NCBI RefSeq assembly: GCF_000813745.1
Contig: NZ_JWLC01000007.1
Location: forward strand, 124,001 to 188,000
DNA from: Leisingera sp. ANG-M1
GTDB taxonomy: Bacteria > Pseudomonadota > Alphaproteobacteria > Rhodobacterales > Rhodobacteraceae
Length of the DNA: 64,000 nucleotides
Direction of reading: 5' to 3'
Shown: positions 26,828 through 35,373 of the stretch, piece after piece
Layout of the letters: each line of letters opens with the position of its first letter
Position numbering within the stretch: position 1 is the first letter of the stretch
The notes under the pieces: generated by a model
What the model was told of the DNA's origin: nothing
The model's input: only the letters and a program-made list of their open reading frames with translations
Databases searched by the model: none
Made by a program: the position numbers and the translations under genes

Positions 26828-26852
26828 GTACAAAACTATGACCCAAATGTAC
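26828..26852. promoter_or_regulatory. Candidate AraC-type site in the divergent gap
   Basis: GTACA (26828-26832) and TGTAC (26848-26852) are inverted arms with 15 bases between, inside the 139-base gap between the GlxA regulator and the dehydratase-like gene. Assignment is by position only. Confidence 0.3.
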
Positions 26853-26941
26853 TATTCTTGCCCAGAACGAAATCCCACACTCTCCGCCAGCATCTGGGGC
26901 GGCTGCGCATCAGCCAGGCCCCGCAAGGGAGAGGGTTTTCC

Positions 26942-28045
26942 ATGAAAATCACCAAGATCAGCCTGTATCAGGTCAGCCTGCCAATGAAGGAAGGCGCCTA
27001 TTCCTGGTCCAACCAAAGCTTTGCCGCCTTTGACAGCACCGTTGTGCGGGTCGACACCGACGAGGGTCTTTACGGCGTTGGCGAAATCTGCCCGCTGGGC
27101 CCGGCCTATCTGCCTGCCTATGCCGAAGGCGCGCGCACCGGCATAGCCACAATGGCGCCGGGACTGATCGGCCAGGACCCAACACAGCCCGGCGCCATCA
27201 ATAGGCTGATGGACCAGCTGCTGAAAGGCCACCCTTATGTGAAACCGGCCGTAGACATCGCCTGCTACGACATTTGGGGCAAGGCCACCGGTCAGCCGGT
27301 ATGCAACCTCCTGGGCGGCCGCTTGCAGGAGCAAGTGCGGCTGTTCAAAGTGGTCTCGCGCGCGGATCCCGAGGTGATGGCAGAGAAGCTGATTTCCTAC
27401 CAGGAACAAGGGTTCAGCCAGTTCCAGATGAAGGTCGGCGCGGATCCGGACACCGATATCGAACGCATCCGCAAGGTGGCCTCTGCACTGCAGCCGGGCA
27501 AGAAACTGGCGGCAGACGCCAATTGCGGCTGGCGCCAGCACGACGCCGTGCGGGTGGTCTCGGCGGTGTCGGACATGAGCCTCTATATCGAGCAGCCTTG
27601 CGAAACATACGAAGAATGCCGGGTGGTGCGCGATCATTCTGCCCATCCGATGATTCTGGATGAATGCATGGACAGCTTGCAAGCGGTGCTGCGCGGCCAC
27701 CAGGAACGGGCGATGGATGTGGTCAACCTCAAGATCAGCCGCATGGGCGGGCTGACCAAGTCCCGCACCATCCGCGATGTCTGCACGCAGCTGGGCATCA
27801 TCATGACCATCGAGGACAGCTGGGGCGGTGAAATAGCAGATGCAGCCATTGCTCATCTGGCGCATTCGACACCGCGGAATTTCCACTTCCAGTCCTCTGC
27901 CTTCCATGAATACGCGACTCATCCGATTGCCTCTGGCGGGCCGGTCATCAAAGACGGATTCATGGCCATGTCCGGCGCACCGGGGCTTGGCGTGGAACCG
28001 GATTGGGATCTGCTAGGCGCGCCCGTTGCAACCGTCACCGCATGA
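26942..28045 (+). CDS. Enolase-superfamily enzyme, cis-3-hydroxy-L-proline dehydratase-like
   Basis: A 367-residue mandelate-racemase/muconate-lactonising family protein. It has an N-terminal capping domain to ~125 (YSWSNQSFAAFDSTVVRVDTD), then the barrel. The catalytic Lys lies in FQMKVG (Q-x-K instead of K-x-K), metal ligands in AADANCGW, YIEQPC and ILDEC, and a second Lys in NLKISRMGG. From memory it closely resembles the Labrenzia cis-3-hydroxy-L-proline dehydratase, which also has FQLKVG; betaine epimerases of the same family are the alternative. ATG 26942 was chosen because GGGAGAGGG lies six bases upstream. It is probably activated by the divergent GlxA regulator. A transporter gene is absent next door, perhaps lost (see the pseudogene). 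Confidence 0.85.
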   Translation: MKITKISLYQVSLPMKEGAYSWSNQSFAAFDSTVVRVDTDEGLYGVGEICPLGPAYLPAYAEGARTGIATMAPGLIGQDPTQPGAINRLMDQLLKGHPYVKPAVDIACYDIWGKATGQPVCNLLGGRLQEQVRLFKVVSRADPEVMAEKLISYQEQGFSQFQMKVGADPDTDIERIRKVASALQPGKKLAADANCGWRQHDAVRVVSAVSDMSLYIEQPCETYEECRVVRDHSAHPMILDECMDSLQAVLRGHQERAMDVVNLKISRMGGLTKSRTIRDVCTQLGIIMTIEDSWGGEIADAAIAHLAHSTPRNFHFQSSAFHEYATHPIASGGPVIKDGFMAMSGAPGLGVEPDWDLLGAPVATVTA

Positions 28046-28478
28046 GAAGTGAGTGAAACTGCTTTCCGCCGCTGAGTTCTGCGCCGGGCCAGGTTTGGGG
28101 AGCGCCATTTCCGGGTGACGCCGATAATGCGGGACCTGCCACCGAATGACGGCGCCTTTTCGCTGTTCGGACGCATGGCCATTCTGCCGGATCCGGGGAT
28201 GGGCATGAAAATCGCCTCAGCCCACTCACCTAATCTGTCGAAACCGGGCCCTCCCTGGCAGAGCCTACCGCCTTTGCGGGATCGACGAAAACAGCAAGCG
28301 AATCTACGCAATTCCCGGCGGGGCAAAGCTGACCCGGTTGCGCCCCGCCCGCTGCCTGGAGCAGATCACCCTCAACAAAACTGCCGGGTGCGCCCATATC
28401 AATCTGATGGCACCCACCGCCCTGCAGCAACATCCCGGGACGCCTGTCATGAGGCAGAGTGTGCTTGCTGTCCGAAAA
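28046..28478. other. Intergenic stretch without a recognisable gene
   Basis: Open frames cross this region in both directions, but none has a ribosome site, family motif or start that suggests a gene. The plus-strand frame that runs into the aldehyde dehydrogenase is an accidental extension upstream of the operator. It could hold decayed sequence; I recognise nothing. Confidence 0.5.
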
Positions 28479-28490
28479 ATAATATATTAT
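28479..28490. promoter_or_regulatory. GntR-type operator copy 1, upstream of the aldehyde dehydrogenase
   Basis: ATAATATATTAT is a perfect 12-base palindrome followed at once by ATATTATC, a further partial copy. The same palindrome occurs at 39979-39990 and 40276-40287. TTGCTG at 28465-28470 could be the -35 element, with the -10 inside the palindrome, so binding would block RNA polymerase. It lies 37 bases before the aldehyde dehydrogenase start. Confidence 0.7.
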
Positions 28491-28526
28491 ATATTATCAA
28501 GATCAAACCACACTCAGGACTTTCCC

Positions 28527-29954
28527 ATGGCCCAGAACTGCGCGCCCTTCGTCAGCGGCGAATGGCTCTCCGAAACAAACCGCGAAACCCGGGACAACCT
28601 GTCGCCTGCAACCGGCGCGCCGGTTGGCACCATGGTCTGCGCCACTGCAGAAGACGCGCGGGCCGCGGCAGATGCGGCAGCCAAGGCTTTTCCTGTTTGG
28701 TCCGCTCTGGCTCCCCAGCAACGGGCGCGGATGCTGGGTACCATTGCGCAGCGCGTTCAGGAGGCGCATGAAGAGCTCTCGCGCCTGATCACCACCGAGC
28801 AGGGCAAGCCGCTGGCGGAAGCGCGGATGGAGATGGACGGGGTGATCGAAATGTTCGAACATTTCGCCTCGGTCGCCGAGACCATGCCGTTCCGCTATGA
28901 GCGCCCCGACAAGGGCACCAACCGCACCATCGACATGATCCCGGCCGGGCCTGTGATCATCATCACCACCTGGAACTTCCCGGTCGAAACTGCAGCCGTG
29001 CATCTGGCCCCGGCGCTGGCAGCCGGCTGCACCGCTGTGGTGATCGCCAACAACTCCACCCCTGCCTCGGTGGCCCGGCTGATCGGCCTGATGCATGAGG
29101 CCGGTCTGCCGGAGGGCGCGGTGAACCTCTTGATGGGCTCTTCGGCCATGCTGTCGGAAACCCTGATCAAGCACCCCGCCACCCGGCATCTTTCCTACAC
29201 CGGCTCGGTCCGGGTGGGCCGCCAGCTGGCGGCGCAATGCGGCGCAGAGATCATGCGCTGCACGCTGGAGCTGGGCGGCAATGCGCCCGCCATCGTGCTG
29301 CCCGGCGCGGACGTGGAGGCAGCCGCCAAGGCGCTGATTTCCAAACGTTTCTGGAACGCGGGCCAAGTCTGCACCGCGCCCAACCGGATCTTTGTGAACC
29401 GCGCCCAGCATGATGCCTTTGCCGAGGCCGCAGGCGCCTATGTGCGCAATTTGGTGCTGGGAGACGGGCTGCAAGACGCGACGACCATGGGACCGCTGGC
29501 CACCACCGAGCGCGTCGCCTCAATGCAGCGGATTGCCGAGGATGCCCTGGCCAAGGGTGCAACCGCCATCGTGAATGACTCCGCTCCGCAGGAGGGAGGC
29601 AACTGGGTGTCGCCCAAGGTCTTTGCCAATGTGCCTTGGGACGCTCTAGGCCTGCGTGAAGAGATCTTTGGCCCGATTGCCTGCATCACCCCCTATGACG
29701 ACCTGGAAGCGGTGATTGCCGAGGTCAACAACTGCGAGCTGGCGCTGTCGGGCTATGTCTACGGCCCCGATCAGGCTGAAGCCGAAGCCGTTGGCGCCCG
29801 GCTGCAGGTCGGCAGCGTTGCGGTGAACCAGCTGACCACGGCCTATATCGACGTGCCCTTTGGCGGCATCAAGCAGAGCGGGCTGGGCTGCGTCGGCGGC
29901 GAAGCGGCGGTGCAGGAGTATCTCTTCCCGCGGCTGACGGCGGCTGCGCAATAG
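28527..29954 (+). CDS. NAD(P)-dependent aldehyde dehydrogenase (succinate-semialdehyde dehydrogenase-like)
   Basis: A 475-residue enzyme. It has the NAD fold with TTWNFPVETAAVHLAPALAAG near residue 152, the catalytic Glu in LELGGNAPAIVL (near 250) and the catalytic Cys in NAGQVCTAPNRIF (near 285). It oxidises a short aldehyde, possibly a semialdehyde, to the acid. ATG 28527 follows AGGA; the 63 upstream codons of the open frame contain the operator and are not coding. It stands alone but shares the ATAATATATTAT operator with the two divergent operons at 40 kb, so it probably oxidises an aldehyde formed by the GMC dehydrogenase or aminotransferase of that regulon. Confidence 0.92.
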   Translation: MAQNCAPFVSGEWLSETNRETRDNLSPATGAPVGTMVCATAEDARAAADAAAKAFPVWSALAPQQRARMLGTIAQRVQEAHEELSRLITTEQGKPLAEARMEMDGVIEMFEHFASVAETMPFRYERPDKGTNRTIDMIPAGPVIIITTWNFPVETAAVHLAPALAAGCTAVVIANNSTPASVARLIGLMHEAGLPEGAVNLLMGSSAMLSETLIKHPATRHLSYTGSVRVGRQLAAQCGAEIMRCTLELGGNAPAIVLPGADVEAAAKALISKRFWNAGQVCTAPNRIFVNRAQHDAFAEAAGAYVRNLVLGDGLQDATTMGPLATTERVASMQRIAEDALAKGATAIVNDSAPQEGGNWVSPKVFANVPWDALGLREEIFGPIACITPYDDLEAVIAEVNNCELALSGYVYGPDQAEAEAVGARLQVGSVAVNQLTTAYIDVPFGGIKQSGLGCVGGEAAVQEYLFPRLTAAAQ

Positions 29955-29977
29955 GCCGGAAACTCCCCCGACTGGAA

Positions 29978-30007
29978 AGGGTGCCCAACCGGGCGCCCTC
30001 TTTTTTT
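29978..30007 (+). terminator. Rho-independent terminator of the aldehyde dehydrogenase gene
   Basis: AGGGTGCCC (29978-29986) pairs with GGGCGCCCT (29991-29999), with one G-T wobble and a 4-base loop, followed by CTTTTTTT. It lies 24 bases after the stop. Confidence 0.9.
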
Positions 30008-30040
30008 GCCTAACGCTGTGATCTGATAAACTGAACCGCC

Positions 30041-30118
30041 CGGCTGATAGGCCGGGCAGCGCCCGCCCCTCCCCACAGGAAGGCGCTTCACGCCCACCCA
30101 GGGTCGGGCGCTGCCCTC
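30041..30118. repeat. Palindromic intergenic repeat, copy A
   Basis: About 78 bases long. Terminal arms are GGGCAGCGCCCGCCCCT (30054-30070) and AGGGTCGGGCGCTGCCC (30100-30116), one mismatch in 17, enclosing CCCACA.GAAGGCGCTT.ACG.CCCACCC. It is a near copy, in inverted orientation, of 55955-56033, including the flank GATAGGCCGGGCAGCG. It looks like a REP/MITE-type element. It lies between the convergent aldehyde dehydrogenase and GMC genes. Confidence 0.8.
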
Positions 30119-30146
30119 AACAAATTAACCGACACAGCTGAGCACT

Positions 30147-31790
30147 CTAGCGCTGGGAGGTTTCCCAGTTCGGATCGCTGTAATAGGGCAGGTTCGACGG
30201 CGGCAACGGGTCCTTGCCCGCGATCATATCGGCCGCCTTCTCGCCAATCATCATCGACGGGCAGTTGAGGTTGGCCGAGGGGATAATGGGCATCACCGAG
30301 GCATCCGCCACCCGCAGGCCTTCGATGCCATGCACCCGGCATTCCGGGTCGACCACTGCCATCGGATCAGTCCCCATCTTGCAGGTGCCGCAGGGGTGAT
30401 ACGAGGAATGGCAGGTTTCACGCAGCCAGGCTTCAAGATCCGCATCGCTTTCGACTTTTGAGCCGGGGAAGATCTCCTTGCCGGTAAAGGCCGCCAGCGA
30501 CGGCTGCTGCACCAGTTCCCGGCTGAGGCGGAAGCCTGCCTTCAGTTCTTCCACATCCTCTGGATGCTCCAGCATGTTGTAGCGGATGCGCGGCGCGGCA
30601 AAGGGATCGTTTGACGCCAGCCGCACATAGCCGCGGCTTTGCGGGCGCTGGTTGGCGAATTGCAGCTGGAACGCGTGTTCCTTGACGAAATCCGCCGACC
30701 CCTCGGCCACCGCAATCTGGAACAGCGCGATCTGCAGGTTGGGGAAGCGCACACCTGCCTTGGTCCGCACAAAACCCACCGCATCGAAGTGGTTATTGGC
30801 CAGCAGCCCCTTGCGGGTCAGAAGCCAGTCCAGCACACCCTTCGCCTGCGAGAACAGGTTCAGATGCTTGTAGAGCGTTACCGGCTGGGTACAGGCCACC
30901 TGCAGCGAGGTCAGCGGGTGGTCCATCAGGTTCTCGCCTACACCCGGAAGGTCGTGCAGCACTTCAATCCCCTGCCCGCGCAGCTGTCCCGCGGGGCCGA
31001 TGCCGGAATGCATCAGGATCATCGGGCTGTTGAAGGCGCCCGCCGACAGGATCACCTCGCGGTTGGCCTTGACCGTCGCCTCCTGACCGTTCTGCACCAT
31101 CCGCAGGCCGGTGGCTTTGCGCCCCTCCATCACGATGTTGCGCACATGGCAGCCGGTCTCGATGGTCAGGTTGGCAGGCGGATTGCGCAGATAGCAGTGC
31201 GCGGTCGAGGAGCGGCGGCCGTCGGCGACGTTCTTGGGCAACAGGCCAAAGCCATCCTGCTGGCCGCCGTTCACATCATCGGTGCGCAGGTATCCCGCTT
31301 CGCTGCCCGCCTGCAGGAAGGCCTGGGTCAGCGGGTTGTCCGCCCCCATCGTCGAGGCGCGGATCCTGCCTTCGCCCCCGCGGTAGCCGCTGGCGCCGTC
31401 CACCCTTGTCTCCAGCCTTTTGAAGTAAGGCAGCACATCGGCATAGGACCAGCCGCGCGCGCCCGCCTCTGCCCAACCCTCGTAATCCATCGGATGTCCG
31501 CGCAGATACAGCTGGCCGTTGATCGAACTTGAGCCGCCCAGAACCTTGCCGCGCGGCTGCACCAGCACCCGGTTGTTCAGGAACGGTTCCGGCTCGGTCT
31601 CGTAGTTCCAGTTGTACTTCGGAGCGTTGTAGGCATAGCGCATCGCCGCCGGGACATGGAACAAGGGGCTGTTGTCCCTCGGCCCCGCCTCCAGCAGCAG
31701 GACAGAGACCGAGGGGTCTTCCGCAAGGCGTGCAGCAATGATGGCGCCGGCACTGCCGGCTCCCACCACGACATAGTCGCAGGTCTTCAT
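30147..31790 (-). CDS. GMC-family dehydrogenase, choline dehydrogenase (BetA)-like
   Basis: A 547-residue flavoenzyme. FAD motif GAGSAG is at residues 9-14, GMC signature 1 ([17 protein letters not shown]) near 80, signature 2 (GAFNSPMILMHSGIGP) near 255, and the active-site His in SYHPCGTCKMG near 465 with NLNCPSMMIGEKA after it. The C-terminal PNWETSQR resembles the BetA tail. It oxidises an alcohol, possibly choline-like or a hydroxylated intermediate. It is the last gene of the ten-gene minus-strand operon, 27 bases after gntR, and may supply the aldehyde for the ALDH at 28.5 kb. It is a different subfamily member from the GMC protein at 5963. Confidence 0.9.
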   Translation of the reverse strand: MKTCDYVVVGAGSAGAIIAARLAEDPSVSVLLLEAGPRDNSPLFHVPAAMRYAYNAPKYNWNYETEPEPFLNNRVLVQPRGKVLGGSSSINGQLYLRGHPMDYEGWAEAGARGWSYADVLPYFKRLETRVDGASGYRGGEGRIRASTMGADNPLTQAFLQAGSEAGYLRTDDVNGGQQDGFGLLPKNVADGRRSSTAHCYLRNPPANLTIETGCHVRNIVMEGRKATGLRMVQNGQEATVKANREVILSAGAFNSPMILMHSGIGPAGQLRGQGIEVLHDLPGVGENLMDHPLTSLQVACTQPVTLYKHLNLFSQAKGVLDWLLTRKGLLANNHFDAVGFVRTKAGVRFPNLQIALFQIAVAEGSADFVKEHAFQLQFANQRPQSRGYVRLASNDPFAAPRIRYNMLEHPEDVEELKAGFRLSRELVQQPSLAAFTGKEIFPGSKVESDADLEAWLRETCHSSYHPCGTCKMGTDPMAVVDPECRVHGIEGLRVADASVMPIIPSANLNCPSMMIGEKAADMIAGKDPLPPSNLPYYSDPNWETSQR

Positions 31791-31817
31791 CTGTTGTCTT
31801 CCCTGTTGAGGGCTGGA

Positions 31818-32519
31818 TCAGCCCTTGGTCGCTTGCGCAGCGGAGCCGCCCGCAGCCGGGCCCGCCTCCACCGCTTGACTCAGCTCGTGCCTGGCACGCA
31901 CCGTGGCGTGATCGATATGGCGGGTCATCAGCACCACCGCCTTTTCCACATTGGCCACCCGGACCGCGTCCAGGATCGCCTCATGCTCGAAATTGTGCTT
32001 GCCGATCAGGCCGCCATGATCGACCACCCGGAACTGGGTGATGCGGGCGATGCCGTCATACTGGTCCCCGATGATCGCCAGCGAGCGCTTCATGATCGAC
32101 GGCTCCAGCAGCGACAGGTGGAACTGCCGGTTCAGCTCCACCTTCTCCCACAGATCGGTGGAGCGCTCGTCCTGTTCGATCAGCGTCTGGCAGGCGGCAA
32201 TGGTCGCCTCGGTGTGGCGCGGCACCGCGTCGGCCAGCACGATGGGTTCCAGAGCGCCGCGGATCTGGTTCATCTCGATCAGCTCGCGCTCGTTCATCTT
32301 GGCGATGATCGGGCTGCGCCGCGGCCGCAGCTCCACCAGGCTTTCCGCCGCCAGCATCCGGATCGCCTCACGCAGGGGCACGATGGAGATGTCCATCTCC
32401 TTGGCCAGCGGCATGATCTTCAGCTCTTCCCCGGCCTTCAGTTCGCCTGCAATGATCTGCTGCTTCAGCACTTCATAGATCGCCTTGGGGCCATCACCGT
32501 AGTTGAGGATGTTCTTCAT
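31818..32519 (-). CDS. GntR-family (FadR/FCD) transcriptional regulator of the catabolic regulon
   Basis: A 233-residue protein. The winged HTH covers ~10-75 (YEVLKQQIIAGELKAGEELK, DISIVPLREAIRMLAAE). The all-helical FCD domain has the metal-site pattern NRQFHLSLL near 130, a His near 180 (FEHEAILDAV) and MTRHIDHA near 204. It binds a small carboxylate or amino acid with a metal ion. It lies within the ten-gene operon between amidase and GMC genes, so it is probably autoregulated. The perfect palindrome ATAATATATTAT near three promoters is the best candidate for its operator, as GntR/FCD proteins bind short AT-rich palindromes. Confidence 0.9.
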   Translation of the reverse strand: MKNILNYGDGPKAIYEVLKQQIIAGELKAGEELKIMPLAKEMDISIVPLREAIRMLAAESLVELRPRRSPIIAKMNERELIEMNQIRGALEPIVLADAVPRHTEATIAACQTLIEQDERSTDLWEKVELNRQFHLSLLEPSIMKRSLAIIGDQYDGIARITQFRVVDHGGLIGKHNFEHEAILDAVRVANVEKAVVLMTRHIDHATVRARHELSQAVEAGPAAGGSAAQATKG

Positions 32520-32531
32520 GATCCACCGTAC

Positions 32532-33929
32532 CTATTCGTCACATTCCAGGCGGCTAAAGGCCTCGGCCGCCGCCAGGACCTTATGGTCCTGCCCCAAAGC
32601 GCCAATCAGCTGAATACCAAGCGGCAGGCCGGAAGGCAGCCCCCCGATTGGCATCACATGCACGGGCAGATAGCACAGGCTGCCCAGCATTTGCAGCATA
32701 TGCTGCTTGAGTATGGGTTCTTCGCACCCGTTCACCACCACCGTCCGTGCGGTGGGATCGCAATCTGGGCGCAGGGGCGCAGCTGCCCCGGCTGCCGCCG
32801 GGCAGAGCAGCAGGTCGTAGTCCGCAAAGAACCCCTCCAGCTTGCGGCACAGCTGCAGACGTTCCTCGTGCAGCACCAGCCAATCGCGGTGGCTCAGCGT
32901 ATTGCCGCGAGCATTGAGCGCCGCGTATGCACCCTGCGGAGCATCTGCCCCCTGCCGGGCGCGGAACTCTGCCGCCAGCTCCGACTTGCGCGCGGTTTCG
33001 GCCCGCACCAGCAGGTTCATCAGCTCGGTCGCGCGGGTGAAATCGATATCCGGCGCAGTTTCTGTGACGTCAGCGCCAGCAGAGCGCAGCCGGTTGGCGA
33101 AGGTTGCAATGACTGTGCGATAGCTGTCGTCCATCGGGCAGCCAGGCAAATCAGGCAGCAGCGCAATCCGCAGCCCTTCCACCCCCACCGCATCAGTATT
33201 GGCATCGCCGCTGAGAACCCCATAGGCCAGCGCTGCATCCCGCGCCGAACGCGCCAGCGGCCCTGCTGCGCCGATATCCGGCTCCCGCAGCTCACCCAAG
33301 GGGCTGTGGCCGCGCAGCGAAATCCGCCCCCAGCTCGGCTTCAGCCCATGCACCCCGCAGTTATGCGCCGGCAGGCGGATCGAGCCGCCTTGGTCGCTGC
33401 CGATGTCGATGTAGGACATGCCCGAAGCCACCGCCGCTGCCGACCCGCCCGAGGAACCGCCGGCGCTGCGCTCCGGATCATGCGGGTTGCGGGTGGCGCC
33501 GAACAGCGGGTTGGCAGTCTCCCAATCAGACAGGTATGGCGGGATGTTCGTCTTGCCCAGGATCACCGCCCCAGCCCGTTTCAGCGCCGCCACCACGGCG
33601 GAGTCCTCCGCGGCAATATCACCCGCCCGCGCCGGATCGCCCCAGGTAGTGGGGTGCCCCTGCCAGTCGAAACACTCCTTCACCGTCACCGGCACCCCGT
33701 GCAGCGGCCCGATGGGAGCCGCCGCGGCATCGCAGGCCTCAGCCGCCGCACGCGCCCCGGCCCGGTCCTGATAGACCACCGCATTCAACGCACCGTTTAC
33801 CCGGTCGATGGCCGCGAAACAGCCCTCCAGCGCTGCGCGCGCGGAAACCGCCCCCTGCGCCAGCGCCTGACGCAGCGCAACCGCATCGGGCCACACGCCC
33901 TCCGGCAGAGGATACCGCACCGCCACCAT
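32532..33929 (-). CDS. Amidase-signature-family hydrolase
   Basis: A 465-residue amidase. The Ser-cisSer-Lys triad is visible: Lys84 (VTVKECFDW), a Ser in GGSSGGSAAAVASG (~160) and Ser183 in GSDQGGSIRLP. It hydrolyses a C-N amide bond, releasing ammonia or an amine; the exact amide is unknown. It lies two bases from the ABC ATPase gene and 12 from gntR, inside the operon. It may open or deamidate the imported compound. Confusion with GatA is unlikely given the context and the divergent C-terminus. Confidence 0.9.
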   Translation of the reverse strand: MVAVRYPLPEGVWPDAVALRQALAQGAVSARAALEGCFAAIDRVNGALNAVVYQDRAGARAAAEACDAAAAPIGPLHGVPVTVKECFDWQGHPTTWGDPARAGDIAAEDSAVVAALKRAGAVILGKTNIPPYLSDWETANPLFGATRNPHDPERSAGGSSGGSAAAVASGMSYIDIGSDQGGSIRLPAHNCGVHGLKPSWGRISLRGHSPLGELREPDIGAAGPLARSARDAALAYGVLSGDANTDAVGVEGLRIALLPDLPGCPMDDSYRTVIATFANRLRSAGADVTETAPDIDFTRATELMNLLVRAETARKSELAAEFRARQGADAPQGAYAALNARGNTLSHRDWLVLHEERLQLCRKLEGFFADYDLLLCPAAAGAAAPLRPDCDPTARTVVVNGCEEPILKQHMLQMLGSLCYLPVHVMPIGGLPSGLPLGIQLIGALGQDHKVLAAAEAFSRLECDE

Positions 33930-33931
33930 GC

Positions 33932-34708
33932 TCAGCCTGCCTCCAGCACCTTGGACAGGAACTGCTGCAGCCGCGCGTTCTGCGGGTTGTCGAACAATTG
34001 GTCCGGCGCCCCCTGCTCAACCATGCGGCCGCCGTCAAAGAAGCACACCCGGTCAGACACTTCTTTGGCAAAACCCATCTGATGGGTGACCAGCAGGATG
34101 GTGTAGCGGCCTGATTTGGCCAGATCGCGGATCACCTCCAGCACCTCGCCTACCATCTCCGGGTCCAAGGCCGAGGTCGGCTCGTCAAACAGCAGCACTT
34201 CCGGGTGCATCGCCAGGGTGCGGGCAATCGCCACCCGCTGCTGCTGGCCGCCTGACAGCTGGCTGGGGTAATGGCCTGCCTTGTCGGCCAGCCCGACCAT
34301 GGTCAGCAGCCGCATTGCCTCTTCGGTCGCCTCGGCCTTCGACTGGCCCAAAGTATGCACCGGCGCCTCGATGCAGTTCTCCAGCGCCGTCATATGCGGG
34401 AACAGGTTGAAGTTCTGGAACACCATGCCGATTTTCGAGCGGATCCGGCGCACATGTGCCTTGCTGGCATCCACCAGCACACCGTTCTTCTGCATCCGGT
34501 TCAGCGGCTCGCCGTCGACATACATGGTGCCGTCCTGGATACCCTCCAGCGTCATCAGCACCCGCAGCACCGTGGTCTTGCCCGAGCCGGAGGGCCCGAT
34601 GATCGAGACCACCTCGCCCTTGCCGACGCTGAAATCGAGATCCTTCAGAACCTGCAGCGCGCCATAGGCCTTCAGCACCTTGTCGAATTGGATCATGGGA
34701 TGGGTCAA
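33932..34708 (-). CDS. Polar amino-acid-type ABC transporter ATP-binding protein (EhuA/GlnQ-like)
   Basis: A 258-residue ATPase. Walker A is GPSGSGKTT near residue 40, the signature LSGGQQQR near 153, Walker [15 protein letters not shown] near 175 and the switch His in LLVTHQMGF. It energises the two permeases encoded directly upstream; its start overlaps the first by four bases. It matches the PAAT group that includes EhuA of ectoine uptake, which fits the rest of the cluster. Confidence 0.92.
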   Translation of the reverse strand: MTHPMIQFDKVLKAYGALQVLKDLDFSVGKGEVVSIIGPSGSGKTTVLRVLMTLEGIQDGTMYVDGEPLNRMQKNGVLVDASKAHVRRIRSKIGMVFQNFNLFPHMTALENCIEAPVHTLGQSKAEATEEAMRLLTMVGLADKAGHYPSQLSGGQQQRVAIARTLAMHPEVLLFDEPTSALDPEMVGEVLEVIRDLAKSGRYTILLVTHQMGFAKEVSDRVCFFDGGRMVEQGAPDQLFDNPQNARLQQFLSKVLEAG

Positions 34709-35370
34709 TGCAGGATGCTCCTCTTGACGTAATTCTCAACCAGGCGGATCAGGAAGGCGGCGATCAGGCTCATCACCAGGAAGAAGATCCCGGCAATGGT
34801 GACGGCTTCGGTAAAGCGGTAGTATTCCGCGCCGATCAGCTTGGAGATTTGCATGATTTCCGCTACCGCCACGAAAGACAGCAGCGGCGTTTCCTTGAAG
34901 ATCGCCACCAGGTAATTGCCCAGCGCAGGCACGATCGGCGGCAGCGATTGCGGGATGATCACATCCCGGAAGGTGCGGTAGGTCGACAGGTTCAGCGCAA
35001 TGCAGGCCTCCCACTGGCCTTTGGGCACGGCCTGAAACCCGGCCCGGTAGACCTCGGCGCACAGAGCCGAATTGTAGATGCCGATGGCCAGAATGCCGGT
35101 GGTCAGCGGCGGCAGGGTGATGCCGAAATCGGGCAGCAGGAAAAACAGAAAGAAAATCTGCACCAAGAGGGGCGTGGCCCGGATGAACTCGATGAACTCA
35201 GTGGCCGGCCTGCTGATCCAGGGTGAGCGGTGCGTCTTCAGCAGCATCAGGATCAGACCGCCGATCAGCGCCAGCACAAAGCTCGCAACCGTAGCCCAGA
35301 CGGTGACGCCTGCCGCTTCCCACATCTTGGGCAGCACCACATCGAATGTGAAATCCCATCTCCAGTCCAT
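34705..35370 (-). CDS. Polar amino-acid-type ABC transporter permease
   Basis: A 221-residue inner-membrane protein with five predicted helices. The PAAT pattern is visible: FIRATPLLVQIFFLFFLLPDFG, EVYRAGFQAVPKGQWEA and a C-terminal helix ending LVENYVKR. It forms the pore with the permease at 35374-36096, resembling the EhuC/EhuD pair. It is separated from that gene by three bases and overlaps the ATPase gene by four. Confidence 0.92.
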   Translation of the reverse strand: MDWRWDFTFDVVLPKMWEAAGVTVWATVASFVLALIGGLILMLLKTHRSPWISRPATEFIEFIRATPLLVQIFFLFFLLPDFGITLPPLTTGILAIGIYNSALCAEVYRAGFQAVPKGQWEACIALNLSTYRTFRDVIIPQSLPPIVPALGNYLVAIFKETPLLSFVAVAEIMQISKLIGAEYYRFTEAVTIAGIFFLVMSLIAAFLIRLVENYVKRSILH

Positions 35371-35373
35371 GGC

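Noticed and set aside
28479-28498. AT-rich stretch as a terminator or simple repeat
   Set aside because: The same palindrome appears at two other promoters, so an operator explains it better.
28338-28526. N-terminal extension of the aldehyde dehydrogenase
   Set aside because: The extra 63 codons contain the operator and promoter and lack homology. The family N-terminus starts at 28527.
31656-34082. An 808-codon plus-strand open frame
   Set aside because: It lies antisense to the clear GntR, amidase and ATPase genes, has low-complexity His/Arg/Gln-rich translation and no family motif. It is a GC-codon-bias shadow.
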